Below, piece after piece: positions 42,945-51,410 of a stretch of DNA of 64,000 nucleotides. Both the position numbers and the translations under genes were made by a program. The notes beneath the pieces were generated by a model. That model saw only the letters and a list, made by a program, of their open reading frames with translations. It searched no databases and had not been told where the DNA came from. Source of the DNA: Croceimicrobium sp965279135 (lineage in GTDB: Bacteria; Bacteroidota; Bacteroidia; Flavobacteriales; Schleiferiaceae); NCBI GenBank assembly GCA_965279135.1, contig OZ257133.1, forward strand, positions 2,666,001 through 2,730,000, written 5' to 3'. Positions within the stretch are counted from its first letter, which is position 1. Each line of letters opens with the position of its first letter.

Positions 42945-45217
42945 TGTAATCGAGCTAAATAGGTTCTTCCATAACTAAAGGGCAAGGCGGTGGAACCTGA
43001 GCTATGAGCCCCACCGCTTATTCTGGAATCAGCTTGAATTTGTTGCACATCAAACAGGTTCTTCACGCCGAGGCTAAGATTTAATTGCTTCTTAAAGAAG
43101 GTCTTCTGGATCGTGAAATCGACCATACTAAAGGACTCAAATGTGGTAATTTGTAACTGCTCATTTGGATCCAGGGTAATATCCTGTCTTCGACCCGTGT
43201 GATTAATAAAAAGACTTGGCCTTAAACCAGTTTCTTGCCACTCGTAACTTAGATTGAAGCGATACTGCGAATAAAAAAGAAATCCATTCTGAGCCTCGGA
43301 TTCCGCTGCATCAGAAAAGCTGAAGTTATTCCTTAGGCCGATAAGCGCAACACCAGATTCTAGTTCCCAAGCTCGGTAGGTCAGACTAAGATTAGAATTA
43401 AAACCCGTGCTTTGGGTCTGAGCAATGTTTTGATTCCTGAAAAGTCCACGAGGATCTTCATCAGTTGGATCCACTACAGCCACTAGTCGAATTTCATTCC
43501 GGATATCGTTAAAAAAGCCTTTAAGATCCCAGTTCAATCCCCATGATTCCCTGTCCAGGTGATAATCGAAACCAAACTGGTAATTGTCGCTGGTTTCTGC
43601 CGTCAAATCTGGATTGCCGAGAACATTGTGATTCTCATCTACAAAAAAGAAATAGAGCTCCTTGAGAGATGGCGCCCGAAAGCCTTTACCATAAGATGAG
43701 CGCAAAATCCAGGCATCACTGATTTGCCAACGCAAGGCAAAGGAGGAGATCAAAGGGGACTGAAACCTACTGTTGTAGGCGTATCGAAAACCGGGTTGAA
43801 GACTTAAACTCTTCACCGGTTTATAAACCAGGGATGTGAAGAGGGCTAAATCTAAAATATCCTGAATTCCATCTTCTATCCGTTCTCCAGAATTGCGTTC
43901 AGCATTTAAATCATATCCTAACTGGTAGTCCAGCGCTTTTCGGAATAGTTGATCGCTATAAGAACCTCGAGAAGCCCAGGAAGTGAAGATGCTGGTGTCT
44001 TGAGCATCCGTCCCATTAAAAAGTAGTTCTTCCCCCGTGGAGAGGTTACGAATCAAGCTAGTCTTGCGACGATTAAAATAGTTGTAAGCCAAGAAGGCTT
44101 TGAGATTACCGGAACCACCAATGCGTTTATCAAAAAACAGAGATTGGTCTAAACGAGTAGTCTGATAATAATCATCTAATGCTCGTGGGTATTTCCAAGC
44201 TCCAGTATCTTGCGGCACCACTACCGAGTCTAAACCCCCAACTGCCCCTAAACTTCGGATCTCCTCATCAAAATAGTTAAGACGATAACGGATTAGAGAG
44301 TTTTTGTAGCCATGCTTATAGCCCAGGCTCATGAAGTATTGTTCCTTGGGATTCCATTGCAGGTTTCTGCTTTCCTCAGAAGGGTCAAATCCGTCAAAAT
44401 AGTTTCGGCCAAAACCCAGGTGAAGCCGATTACGGGCATCCAGGGAATAATCCACTGTTGCATCGAAGTTATAACGACCAACGCTCTCCGCATAAGTGTT
44501 CAATTGAGCCTGGAATGCGCTTGAAGGACTATTCTTGGTAATAAGATTTATGGTCCCTGCCACAGCATCTGTACCATATTGCACACTCATAGGTCCTTCT
44601 ACGAGCTCAACACGTTCAATATTATTGAGGTTTATCTGGCCGAGATCAATATTACCGTCTAATCTGCCAATTACTGGTACCCCATCAATCAGAATCTTAA
44701 CCTTACTGCCACTTAATCCCTGGAGGTTTATTTGGCTGCCGAGAATGGCATCCTCACTCACTCTGAAGTTTAGATCATTTGACAACAATTCCTTGAGATT
44801 TACCGCCGCTTGATTTTGAATACGTTCTTCATTGATTACCCGAATGTGCTTTACCGACTTCCTGGCTAATTGAGGTCTGCTTTGACCGGTAACAACAACT
44901 TCGTCCAGTTTCACTTTAGAACTGTGCAGAAATAGGATGTTTTTTGATCGAAAGTCCCTAAACTCCACATCTCTATACTCTGAGTGACTTACCACCAATA
45001 GGTCTGGAGTCCGGTTAAAAGTGAGGCTTAACTCGCCGCCTTTAGGGCTTTTGTACTCTTTAATTCCTTCATTTGTAGTGAAAGCGAGAGTTGCCCCTTC
45101 AATTGGAGCGAAACCATCCGCCTCAAGGACGCTAAAAGTCATCTCTTCCTGGGCATTAGCTTTAAATTGCCCCAGCAATAAAATCAGGATTAATGATGCA
45201 CTTGACAGCCTAAACAT
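42929..45217 (-). CDS. TonB-dependent receptor, HmuR-like (heme/iron uptake)
   Basis: About 762 aa from the ATG at 45217. Signal peptide MFRLSSASLILILLLGQFKANAQ, carboxypeptidase-regulatory-like domain (about 24-95), plug domain (LKELLSNDLNFRVSEDAI, IDGVPVIGRLDG, VELVEGPMSVQYGTDAVAG) and a barrel ending LARLQWTID. The barrel motif RSSYGKGFRAPSLKELYFFF is typical of FepA/HmuR-like siderophore and heme receptors. The pairing with two HmuY-type genes points to heme. A TTG-started extension to 45256 enters the upstream terminator and is rejected. Confidence 0.9.
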   Translation of the reverse strand: MFRLSSASLILILLLGQFKANAQEEMTFSVLEADGFAPIEGATLAFTTNEGIKEYKSPKGGELSLTFNRTPDLLVVSHSEYRDVEFRDFRSKNILFLHSSKVKLDEVVVTGQSRPQLARKSVKHIRVINEERIQNQAAVNLKELLSNDLNFRVSEDAILGSQINLQGLSGSKVKILIDGVPVIGRLDGNIDLGQINLNNIERVELVEGPMSVQYGTDAVAGTINLITKNSPSSAFQAQLNTYAESVGRYNFDATVDYSLDARNRLHLGFGRNYFDGFDPSEESRNLQWNPKEQYFMSLGYKHGYKNSLIRYRLNYFDEEIRSLGAVGGLDSVVVPQDTGAWKYPRALDDYYQTTRLDQSLFFDKRIGGSGNLKAFLAYNYFNRRKTSLIRNLSTGEELLFNGTDAQDTSIFTSWASRGSYSDQLFRKALDYQLGYDLNAERNSGERIEDGIQDILDLALFTSLVYKPVKSLSLQPGFRYAYNSRFQSPLISSFALRWQISDAWILRSSYGKGFRAPSLKELYFFFVDENHNVLGNPDLTAETSDNYQFGFDYHLDRESWGLNWDLKGFFNDIRNEIRLVAVVDPTDEDPRGLFRNQNIAQTQSTGFNSNLSLTYRAWELESGVALIGLRNNFSFSDAAESEAQNGFLFYSQYRFNLSYEWQETGLRPSLFINHTGRRQDITLDPNEQLQITTFESFSMVDFTIQKTFFKKQLNLSLGVKNLFDVQQIQADSRISGGAHSSGSTALPFSYGRTYLARLQWTID

Positions 45218-45235
45218 GCTAATTTCCTTCAATCG

Positions 45236-45283
45236 CAAAAAATGGCCGACGAGCATTATAGTCTGCTCATCGGGCCATTTTTA
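45236..45283 (-). terminator. Intra-operon hairpin with T-run
   Basis: AAAAATGGCC / GGCCATTTTT forms a 10-bp outer stem, with an inner GAGCA/TGCTC stem and a T-run on the minus strand. It separates the T9SS HmuY gene from the TonB receptor gene; no promoter is visible in the 20 bases that remain, so the receptor probably depends on read-through. Confidence 0.75.
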
Positions 45284-45301
45284 CTCCATTCAAAAAATTT
45301 C

Positions 45302-46543
45302 TTAGGGTTGAATAAGTACCGCAACAGAAGCTCCAAAACCTGCGCCTTTCAGCTGAAGGAAATAGGTTCCAGGAGCTAGACCTTCAACATTGAACTTCTG
45401 CTCATTAAAACCCTGATGGTCATCTATATTCATCGATCTTACCACAATACCGGTGGTCGATAGCAATTGCACCTGCGCATTTGCCCCAATCCCATTATTA
45501 AGGACTAGATTAAGCTCCGTCTTAGCTGGATTAGGGTATACTGAAAGAAGCTGAAAATCGGTCTCAACTAAACCAATACTGTTCCAGTGGTTGATGTCAG
45601 CCAATGGGTAAGTATATAGTTCCGCACCATAAACTTCGTTGATTCGCACCGGCAGAGCATCAAAGCTACTACCTGCAAAAATGGCGATGTCCCAGGCATT
45701 ATCAGTATTAGTAGAAACAGCATTTCTGTTTTGAAGACTGTAAAAAACATGCTCCACATTTCCCGTATTCAAACTCACACTATCCGCTACCCCGTTTACG
45801 GTAAATGCAATGTTGCCATTTGCGCTACCCCCATAAGCCGTGAACTGCAGTGTATTGAGATTGCCGATTTGATCTTTCACGAAATAGGTCAAAGTATCGT
45901 AAACAACCCCGGCAAAGGCATCCTTCCAATCGTAGCCAATAGTACTTATGCCTGGGCTCATTGGAAAGTTCATAGTATCGTTGATAGAAGCGGTTTGGCC
46001 CGCATCGGTTTCAACCTTTGATACCTGAACACCATCATTGTGAAGCACTCCTGCCACAGGATACTGACCAAAGCCTGGGAAAACGATTGGATACTTGGTA
46101 AACTTGATATCCCAGCTATCAGATGCTGGCTCCAGATCTTTTAAGGTTTCACTGTCAATGGAATAGTAAAAGAAGTTTTTGGTGCTGTAAGGAGCGCGAT
46201 CAAAGGTTTTAGTTACCCTTCCGGTTCCATCTAAATTACTGTAGGTAATATCCCATATGCCGGAAGCTAACTGATCAATAGAAATTGCTATGAAGTCTCC
46301 GTCTACAGTTTTAAGAATGTAGATACTGTCTCCTGCAATAATATGGGTGGAAAGGTCATAACTACCCCAGCCAAAATCCGCCGGATTTCCTGCATCTCGA
46401 TAGGCATCAAATGCCCCAATCATCCAGGTATCATAAGAATTGTATCGGTTGGCCCAAGATCCAATACCTGTAGTATCGAAAGTCTGGGCAAGAGAAGTAA
46501 AGGCCAGGCCAAATAGGCAAAACGAAGTAATTGTCTTAAACAT
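45302..46543 (-). CDS. HmuY-like protein with T9SS C-terminal sorting domain
   Basis: About 413 aa from the ATG at 46543 (signal MFKTITSFCLFGLAFTSLAQ). The middle resembles HmuY: SDSWDIKFTKYPI, GYDWKDAF, LTYFVKDQIGNLNTLQF and NGNIAFTVNG. A T9SS tail follows (LLSVYPNPAKTELNLVLNN, ending GTYFLQLKGAG). So this HmuY relative is secreted and attached by the type IX system, unlike the lipoprotein HmuY further down the operon. It overlaps nothing but starts 34 bases after the DUF6607-like stop. Confidence 0.85.
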   Translation of the reverse strand: MFKTITSFCLFGLAFTSLAQTFDTTGIGSWANRYNSYDTWMIGAFDAYRDAGNPADFGWGSYDLSTHIIAGDSIYILKTVDGDFIAISIDQLASGIWDITYSNLDGTGRVTKTFDRAPYSTKNFFYYSIDSETLKDLEPASDSWDIKFTKYPIVFPGFGQYPVAGVLHNDGVQVSKVETDAGQTASINDTMNFPMSPGISTIGYDWKDAFAGVVYDTLTYFVKDQIGNLNTLQFTAYGGSANGNIAFTVNGVADSVSLNTGNVEHVFYSLQNRNAVSTNTDNAWDIAIFAGSSFDALPVRINEVYGAELYTYPLADINHWNSIGLVETDFQLLSVYPNPAKTELNLVLNNGIGANAQVQLLSTTGIVVRSMNIDDHQGFNEQKFNVEGLAPGTYFLQLKGAGFGASVAVLIQP

Positions 46544-46577
46544 TGATTTGTAATTTGGTGATTCTTCGAGGTACTGA

Positions 46578-47528
46578 TTAGTAGTTCGCAGCCCATGGAC
46601 CAGGCTCATCTCCCAAATAGGGTTTAATGGCTTTCTTTATTGCCGTTCTTGCCTTTTTTGGTTCATAGTTTTCTACTCCTTCGGCAAGGAACTCTTTGTT
46701 TAATTCGAAAAGAACTTGATACAGGCGTTTACCATTAATCTTTCTTTCGATTTTCACATAAGAGTGTTTTTCGATTAATTCACTCCAAACTAAGCGTGCA
46801 TCATCCCAGAATACCTTGTTTTCTTTCCACCAATCCACAGCAGGCAGGCAGCGACTATCCTCCACCTTAGTGTATTTATTCAAGCCTTTTTCCCAAACCA
46901 GAACACTATCAGCTTCCGGGCTTCGCTTTACTTTGGCATTATCCAATTCGTGAAGATGACCATAGTCTGTAATGATGTGTTTGTTATTCCGGATCATCAC
47001 ATTGTAATCGCTTCTTTTAGTATACTCCCTTCTTGGTAAGGGTGCTGCTACCCTAGACTCCCAATACTTCTTACCATCAACGTCCACCCAGGTGGCATGA
47101 CCTTCGTAACGTGGGCTACCATCCACCTCATATACCTTCTGGGTCCACGTTCCGGCAACCTTTTCTGCTGGCACTTCCACCTTGCTCCATTCTAATCCTT
47201 TTTGAAATTCCAGCAATTCCCGATTCTCAAAATGCCAATCCTGGCGCCAATGCTTAATAATCATGGTATCAGAAATTACCAGCAAATGCTGAAGAATTAG
47301 AACCTCATCATCAGTTTCTTCAGAAACAATCCATTCCAATCCCTTTGCACTGTATGGCTTTTTAGTCTCGTAGCCTTCTACCTCGGGAAAGGTTTCGGCA
47401 TACCGGAAGTCAACTTCATAGCAACCACACATTTCTTTAATAAATCCCTTTTCTGATTCTGGTGCCTGGGCTGAACCGATGGCCGGTAACAGACCGAAGA
47501 ACAAAATGAAAGAGTTAAGATTTCGCAT
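46578..47528 (-). CDS. DUF6607-like secreted protein
   Basis: This 316-aa protein has a signal peptide (MRNLNSFILFFGLLPAIGSAQ). The body, with GFIKEMCGCYEVDFRYAETF, HWRQDWHFENRELLEF, GTWTQKVYEVDGSPRYEGHATW and a C-terminal KKARTAIKKAIKPYLG, matches what I remember of DUF6607, found next to heme/iron receptors in Bacteroidota. It is the first gene of the operon, with an iron-box-like region directly before its ATG. Biochemical role unknown. Confidence 0.8.
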   Translation of the reverse strand: MRNLNSFILFFGLLPAIGSAQAPESEKGFIKEMCGCYEVDFRYAETFPEVEGYETKKPYSAKGLEWIVSEETDDEVLILQHLLVISDTMIIKHWRQDWHFENRELLEFQKGLEWSKVEVPAEKVAGTWTQKVYEVDGSPRYEGHATWVDVDGKKYWESRVAAPLPRREYTKRSDYNVMIRNNKHIITDYGHLHELDNAKVKRSPEADSVLVWEKGLNKYTKVEDSRCLPAVDWWKENKVFWDDARLVWSELIEKHSYVKIERKINGKRLYQVLFELNKEFLAEGVENYEPKKARTAIKKAIKPYLGDEPGPWAANY

Positions 47529-47560
47529 TCTAAATATTATTTAGACTAATTATAGATAAT
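47529..47560. promoter_or_regulatory. Candidate operator 1 of the heme operon (inverted repeat TCTAAAT-ATT-ATTTAGA and shared 24-mer)
   Basis: TCTAAAT (47529-47535) and ATTTAGA (47539-47545) form a perfect 7-bp inverted repeat abutting the ATG. The overlapping 24-mer at 47537-47560 begins TTATTTAGACT and contains TTAGACTAA, a palindrome. It recurs almost unchanged (22/24) at 61034-61057. The A/T-rich TTTAGxCTAA core resembles DtxR/Fur-type metal boxes. The assignment to an iron regulator is inference. Confidence 0.55.
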
Positions 47561-47569
47561 TGATGGGCG

Positions 47570-47600
47570 CAAATCTAAACTCTGTTTTAATCTAGATCAA
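47570..47600 (-). promoter_or_regulatory. Heme-operon promoter: -33 TTG and -7 TAGATTTG
   Basis: Minus-strand TAGATTTG (47570-47577) matches TAnnTTTG exactly, with TTG at 47598-47600, 20 bases upstream. It is flanked on both sides by inverted repeats. Confidence 0.65.
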
Positions 47601-47604
47601 GCTT

Positions 47605-47617
47605 ATTTAGATTAAAT
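47605..47617. promoter_or_regulatory. Candidate operator 2 of the heme operon (ATTTAGATTAAAT)
   Basis: A perfect 5-bp-arm palindrome ATTTA-GAT-TAAAT just upstream of the -33 element. Together with operator 1 it brackets the promoter, as expected for a repressor. Confidence 0.45.
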
Positions 47618-47702
47618 TAAAATAAATTTTCTGAGGGTTGATTAACAAGGGGTTACACCTTGGTTTAAGACACATGTTAAGCGAATATCAGCGAAATTGA
47701 GC

Positions 47703-48647
47703 CTATCTGCGCAAGTTTTTCAGCATGTCTTTAACCATTGCCTCCAGGTTAAAGTCAGGATTCCAACCCCAATCTTCACGGGCTCTTTGATCATCGATGC
47801 TCTGAGGCCAGCCCGCAGCGATTAAGTCGCGTTCATCCACGGCATCGTAATAAGTTTCGAAGCCAGGAACCTCGCGAGCAATTATTTCGCTCAACTCTTT
47901 TGGATTAAAGCTGAAAGAGGCAACATTATATGAAGTACGAATTTTCACTTGCTCCGAAGGTGCCTCCATTATGCCTATAGTGGCTTTGATCGCATCGGGC
48001 ATATACATCATTGGTAAGCGACGATCTTCCGAAAGGAAACAGTGATAATTCTCCCCTCTGGCTGCCTTGTGAAATATGTCTACAGCATAGTCGGTAGTGC
48101 CACCGCCAGGTTCCGTCTTCCATGAAATTAAACCAGGATAACGTAATCCCCGGATATCGCAACCATACTTTTTATGATAGTAATCGGCCCATAATTCTCC
48201 GGCCAATTTACTAATCCCATAAACGGTGCCCGGGTCCATCACGGTGTATTGAGGAGTATCCTTAACTGGCGTATTCGGTCCGAAAGCCGCAATAGAACTC
48301 GGCCAATACATTTTAGAAATATGACCTTCTTTAATAAGCTCCAGAAAGTTGAAGAGACTACTCATATTTAAGTCCCAACCTTTCAACGGCATTTTCTCCG
48401 CGGTAGCAGAAAGCATCGCTACAAGGTGATAAACCTGATTTACCTTGTGCTTCTTAATAATCTCAAAAACGGCCTTCTCGTTAAGAGCATCTAAAGTTTC
48501 GAAAGGGCCATGTGCGAGCCTTTCGGCAGATGGCGCTCTTAAATCAGAGGCGATAACATTATCGTTTCCATAAGATTCACGTAGTGTATCAACCAGATCC
48601 GTCCCTATCTGACCCGAGGATCCAAGTACAAGAATTTTGTCGGCCAT
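47703..48647 (-). CDS. L-threonine 3-dehydrogenase, SDR type
   Basis: This 314-aa protein has ILVLGSSGQIGTDLV (NAD Rossmann motif, residues 5-19), VYHLVAMLSATAEKMP, SSIAAFGP and YGISK (YxxxK catalytic pair). The pattern LRYPGLISWKTEPGGGTTDYA is characteristic of the short-chain threonine dehydrogenases that convert L-threonine to 2-amino-3-oxobutyrate. The usual partner, glycine C-acetyltransferase, is not in the window. It is divergent from the Nramp-like gene. Confidence 0.88.
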   Translation of the reverse strand: MADKILVLGSSGQIGTDLVDTLRESYGNDNVIASDLRAPSAERLAHGPFETLDALNEKAVFEIIKKHKVNQVYHLVAMLSATAEKMPLKGWDLNMSSLFNFLELIKEGHISKMYWPSSIAAFGPNTPVKDTPQYTVMDPGTVYGISKLAGELWADYYHKKYGCDIRGLRYPGLISWKTEPGGGTTDYAVDIFHKAARGENYHCFLSEDRRLPMMYMPDAIKATIGIMEAPSEQVKIRTSYNVASFSFNPKELSEIIAREVPGFETYYDAVDERDLIAAGWPQSIDDQRAREDWGWNPDFNLEAMVKDMLKNLRR

Positions 48648-48656
48648 TTTTGCTTT

Positions 48657-48689
48657 TTTGAGAGCCGCAAAGATAATCCGCTATCTTTG
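48657..48689 (+). promoter_or_regulatory. Nramp-like gene promoter: -33 TTTG and -7 TATCTTTG
   Basis: TTTG at 48657-48660 and TATCTTTG at 48682-48689 are 21 bases apart. The -33 region overlaps the divergent gene's leader, so the two promoters share DNA. Confidence 0.65.
48668..48675 (-). promoter_or_regulatory. -7 box TATCTTTG of the threonine dehydrogenase gene
   Basis: Perfect minus-strand TAnnTTTG, 20 bases before the ATG at 48647. It forms an 8-bp inverted repeat with the plus-strand box at 48682. Confidence 0.6.
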
Positions 48690-48701
48690 GGAAGCCAGCC
48701 C

Positions 48702-49970
48702 ATGAGCACTCGATCCCTGCAGAATTTTTTCAAAACCCTTGGACCGGGGCTTCTTTTTGCAAGCACCGCTATCGGGGTAAGCCATTTGGTGCAAAGCACC
48801 AGAGCGGGTGCAGATTACGGATTCTCCCTACTCTGGGCGATTATCCTGGCCAACGTCCTCAAATTTCCCTTCTTTGAATTCGGTTCAAGATATGCTGCAA
48901 GCACAGGGGAATCACTTATTGATGGCTATCGAAAAATCGGAAAGTGGATGCTCGGCCTCTATGCTATAATCACCCTGGCAACCATGTTCTTCGTAAGTGC
49001 GGCAGTTGGAGCGGTTACCGCTGGGTTTATGCACGAGTTATTTGGTTTGGAAGGGCTAGTTGATGTCCAAACCACCACCATGGTACTCTTCAGTATTTGT
49101 ATCCTCATACTTTTTATTGGAAGGTATAAGGCTCTTGATCGATTAATCAAAATCATTGGATTCGTACTGCTCCTTTCCACTTTGGTCGCGGTCATAAGTA
49201 CTTTATGGCAAGGCCCCAAACACGATGATTTTAGCTTCTTCGACCCTCAATTTCTCAATATCCAAAGCAGCGCTTTTCCCTTCTTAATCGCTTTAATGGG
49301 TTGGATGCCCACGGCGGTAGATTTATCGGCTTGGAACAGCCTCTGGACCATCGCCCGCCAAAAGGATTCCGGCTATCGTGCCAGCTTATCCGAAACTTTA
49401 AGAGAATTCAATTTTGGTTATTGGGTTTCGGCCTTTCTTTCACCCTGCTTTATGATCCTTGGAGCTTATCTAATCTTTGGTACGGAGCGCAGTTTACCAA
49501 CCGGAGCAGCCGCTTTTGCCGGATCAATTATAAATCTATACGCCGAAAGCATTGGTGAGTGGAGCCGAATAATTATTGCCTCTGCGGCCTTCAGTATTAT
49601 GTTTGGTACCTGCATTGGCGTTTTTGATGGTTATTCACGAAGCGCATCCAAGGTACTGAGTCTATGGATCCCCGCCAAAGGCCCCGATCCGGGGATTAGC
49701 TCCAGGACTTATAGAATAACTTTAATTCTGGTTGGAGTAGGCTCATTACTGATCATTTTCCAGTTTGGCTCATCCTTACGTACCCTGGTTGATTTGGCGA
49801 CTGCTATAAGCTTTGTGATTGCTCCTATAATCGCCTTCGCGAATTTCTATCTGGTACGAAAACTAAAAAGTGAACACCGACCTAAAAAAGGAATGACGAT
49901 ACTTTCCTATGTAGGAATCGCATTCTTAACGGTATTTACACTGGTCTACCTTTATTCCTTGTGGAACTAG
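48702..49970 (+). CDS. Nramp-family transporter, divergent metal site
   Basis: About 422 aa with 11 predicted transmembrane helices. The first helix reads LGPGLLFASTAIGVSHLVQS, aligned with the Nramp signature but with the DPGN metal-binding motif replaced by GVSH. The sixth helix has GWMPTAVDLSAW where canonical members have an MPH motif. So it belongs to the Nramp superfamily but not to the classical Mn/Fe proton symporters. Its substrate cannot be read from sequence. The ATG at 48702 is preferred over TTG 48687, which is in the -7 box. Confidence 0.82.
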   Translation: MSTRSLQNFFKTLGPGLLFASTAIGVSHLVQSTRAGADYGFSLLWAIILANVLKFPFFEFGSRYAASTGESLIDGYRKIGKWMLGLYAIITLATMFFVSAAVGAVTAGFMHELFGLEGLVDVQTTTMVLFSICILILFIGRYKALDRLIKIIGFVLLLSTLVAVISTLWQGPKHDDFSFFDPQFLNIQSSAFPFLIALMGWMPTAVDLSAWNSLWTIARQKDSGYRASLSETLREFNFGYWVSAFLSPCFMILGAYLIFGTERSLPTGAAAFAGSIINLYAESIGEWSRIIIASAAFSIMFGTCIGVFDGYSRSASKVLSLWIPAKGPDPGISSRTYRITLILVGVGSLLIIFQFGSSLRTLVDLATAISFVIAPIIAFANFYLVRKLKSEHRPKKGMTILSYVGIAFLTVFTLVYLYSLWN

Positions 49971-51250
49971 TTAACCGTGTGGCTTATCTTCCAAACCCAC
50001 CCTTCAACAGAGTCGCTTATATAGAGGCAACCATCCGCACCAACCGCTAAGCCACAAGGCCGATGCTCAGCTTCTCCTGGCATCTGTGGATCGTCCCGCT
50101 TCCCGGCAAATTGAGTTGCAAAGCTTTGATAGCCACTAATTGGCTCTGTTCCACTAAAAGGTACAAATACTACCCGGTAGCCCTGCTGCGGGAAGGGGGC
50201 ACGATTCCAACTACCATGAAAGGCAATAAAAGCTCCTCCTTTATAGCTCACTGGAAACTGATCTCCGTAGTAAAACTCCAGAGCATTAGGAGCCCAATGG
50301 CCTGGAAAGCCCATGATGGGATAATCTGCCGAAGAACATCGTCCCACACTATCACCATTTCCACCATACTCCGGATTCAAAATGCGTACGTGCTTCTCAT
50401 GATCAAAATAACAATAGGGCCAACCGAAATCACTTCCCTCCAAGACCCTTAGAAATTCTTCTGCAGGTAGTTCCGCACTTTGCTTTAGGGTATAGATGTC
50501 GGGCCAGAATTCATGCAACTGATCCCGACCATGCTGCATAGCATAAAGGTTCTCATGCTTAGGATTCCAATAGATACCTACCGCGTGGCGAATCCCCGTA
50601 GAATATTGAATGCCATCTGCAAAGGTTTGATTGAGGGTATTTGCGCTGAATTTCCAGATTCCGCCACTGGTCTCTAACAATGGACAAGGATCTTGACCCG
50701 GAACACCCTTGGTTCGGCTTGGGTCCTGGCAGGCATTAGAGGGAGCACCTATGGTTACATACATATTTCCAGAATCATCAAAAGCTAAAGGTTTAGCCGC
50801 ATGCTGAGTTTGACGATCGAGAGTAAGAATTAATTCGCGTGCGCCGCTTGGAATGATTTCATCTCCCTGAAAGCGCCTCCTGAAAACTTCATGATCCGAA
50901 CTAAAATATAGATAACCCTGATGAACCTTGATCCCAGTTCCTCCTTGGACGTCTTCGAAATATTCTCTCATATCCGCTTGACCATCTCCATTAGTATCTT
51001 TTAGGGCTACAATACTTTTACCCTTATTTGGAGTAGCTAAGCGAAGGTATATTACACCGTTAGGCCCACTTGCTAAATGTCTTCCCCGCCCTAGATCTTT
51101 GGCAAAAACTTCGGCTTTAAATCCATCGGGAACAGCAATATATCCAGGAGCAAGCTCCGTTTCTGCTTCCTTCTCTGCATGATTCTGAGCACCGGAATTG
51201 CAAGCAAGACTTAAAAAAACAAGCAAAACAAAAGTGATGGCTGTTCTCAT
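49967..51250 (-). CDS. Sorbosone dehydrogenase-like (PQQ-type beta-propeller) lipoprotein
   Basis: About 427 aa. The N-terminus (MRTAITFVLLVFLSLACNSG) is a lipoprotein signal. The body is a six-blade propeller of the GDH/sorbosone dehydrogenase superfamily: VPDGFKAEVFAKDLG, RHLASGPNGVIYLRL, NMYVTIGAPSNAC, GIRHAVGIYWNP, EGSDFGWPYCYFDHEKH, GAFIAFHGSWNRAPFPQQGY, PCGLAVGADGCLYISDS. Family members oxidise aldose sugars with PQQ; whether this organism makes PQQ is not visible here. The stop overlaps the Nramp-like gene by 4 bases. Confidence 0.85.
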   Translation of the reverse strand: MRTAITFVLLVFLSLACNSGAQNHAEKEAETELAPGYIAVPDGFKAEVFAKDLGRGRHLASGPNGVIYLRLATPNKGKSIVALKDTNGDGQADMREYFEDVQGGTGIKVHQGYLYFSSDHEVFRRRFQGDEIIPSGARELILTLDRQTQHAAKPLAFDDSGNMYVTIGAPSNACQDPSRTKGVPGQDPCPLLETSGGIWKFSANTLNQTFADGIQYSTGIRHAVGIYWNPKHENLYAMQHGRDQLHEFWPDIYTLKQSAELPAEEFLRVLEGSDFGWPYCYFDHEKHVRILNPEYGGNGDSVGRCSSADYPIMGFPGHWAPNALEFYYGDQFPVSYKGGAFIAFHGSWNRAPFPQQGYRVVFVPFSGTEPISGYQSFATQFAGKRDDPQMPGEAEHRPCGLAVGADGCLYISDSVEGWVWKISHTVN

Positions 51251-51410
51251 AACTTCAAATTGGACTTGCAATTTACTAAGCACTAAAATGCTCCACCCAG
51301 TATTTCTAAAGAAATAGATTTCACATATATAATTCGTCCAAACATTAAGGATTGACTAAAGTCACCGACTAGTAGCTATAGAATTACGCATTTTTGCCCC
51401 TTAGGATTTC

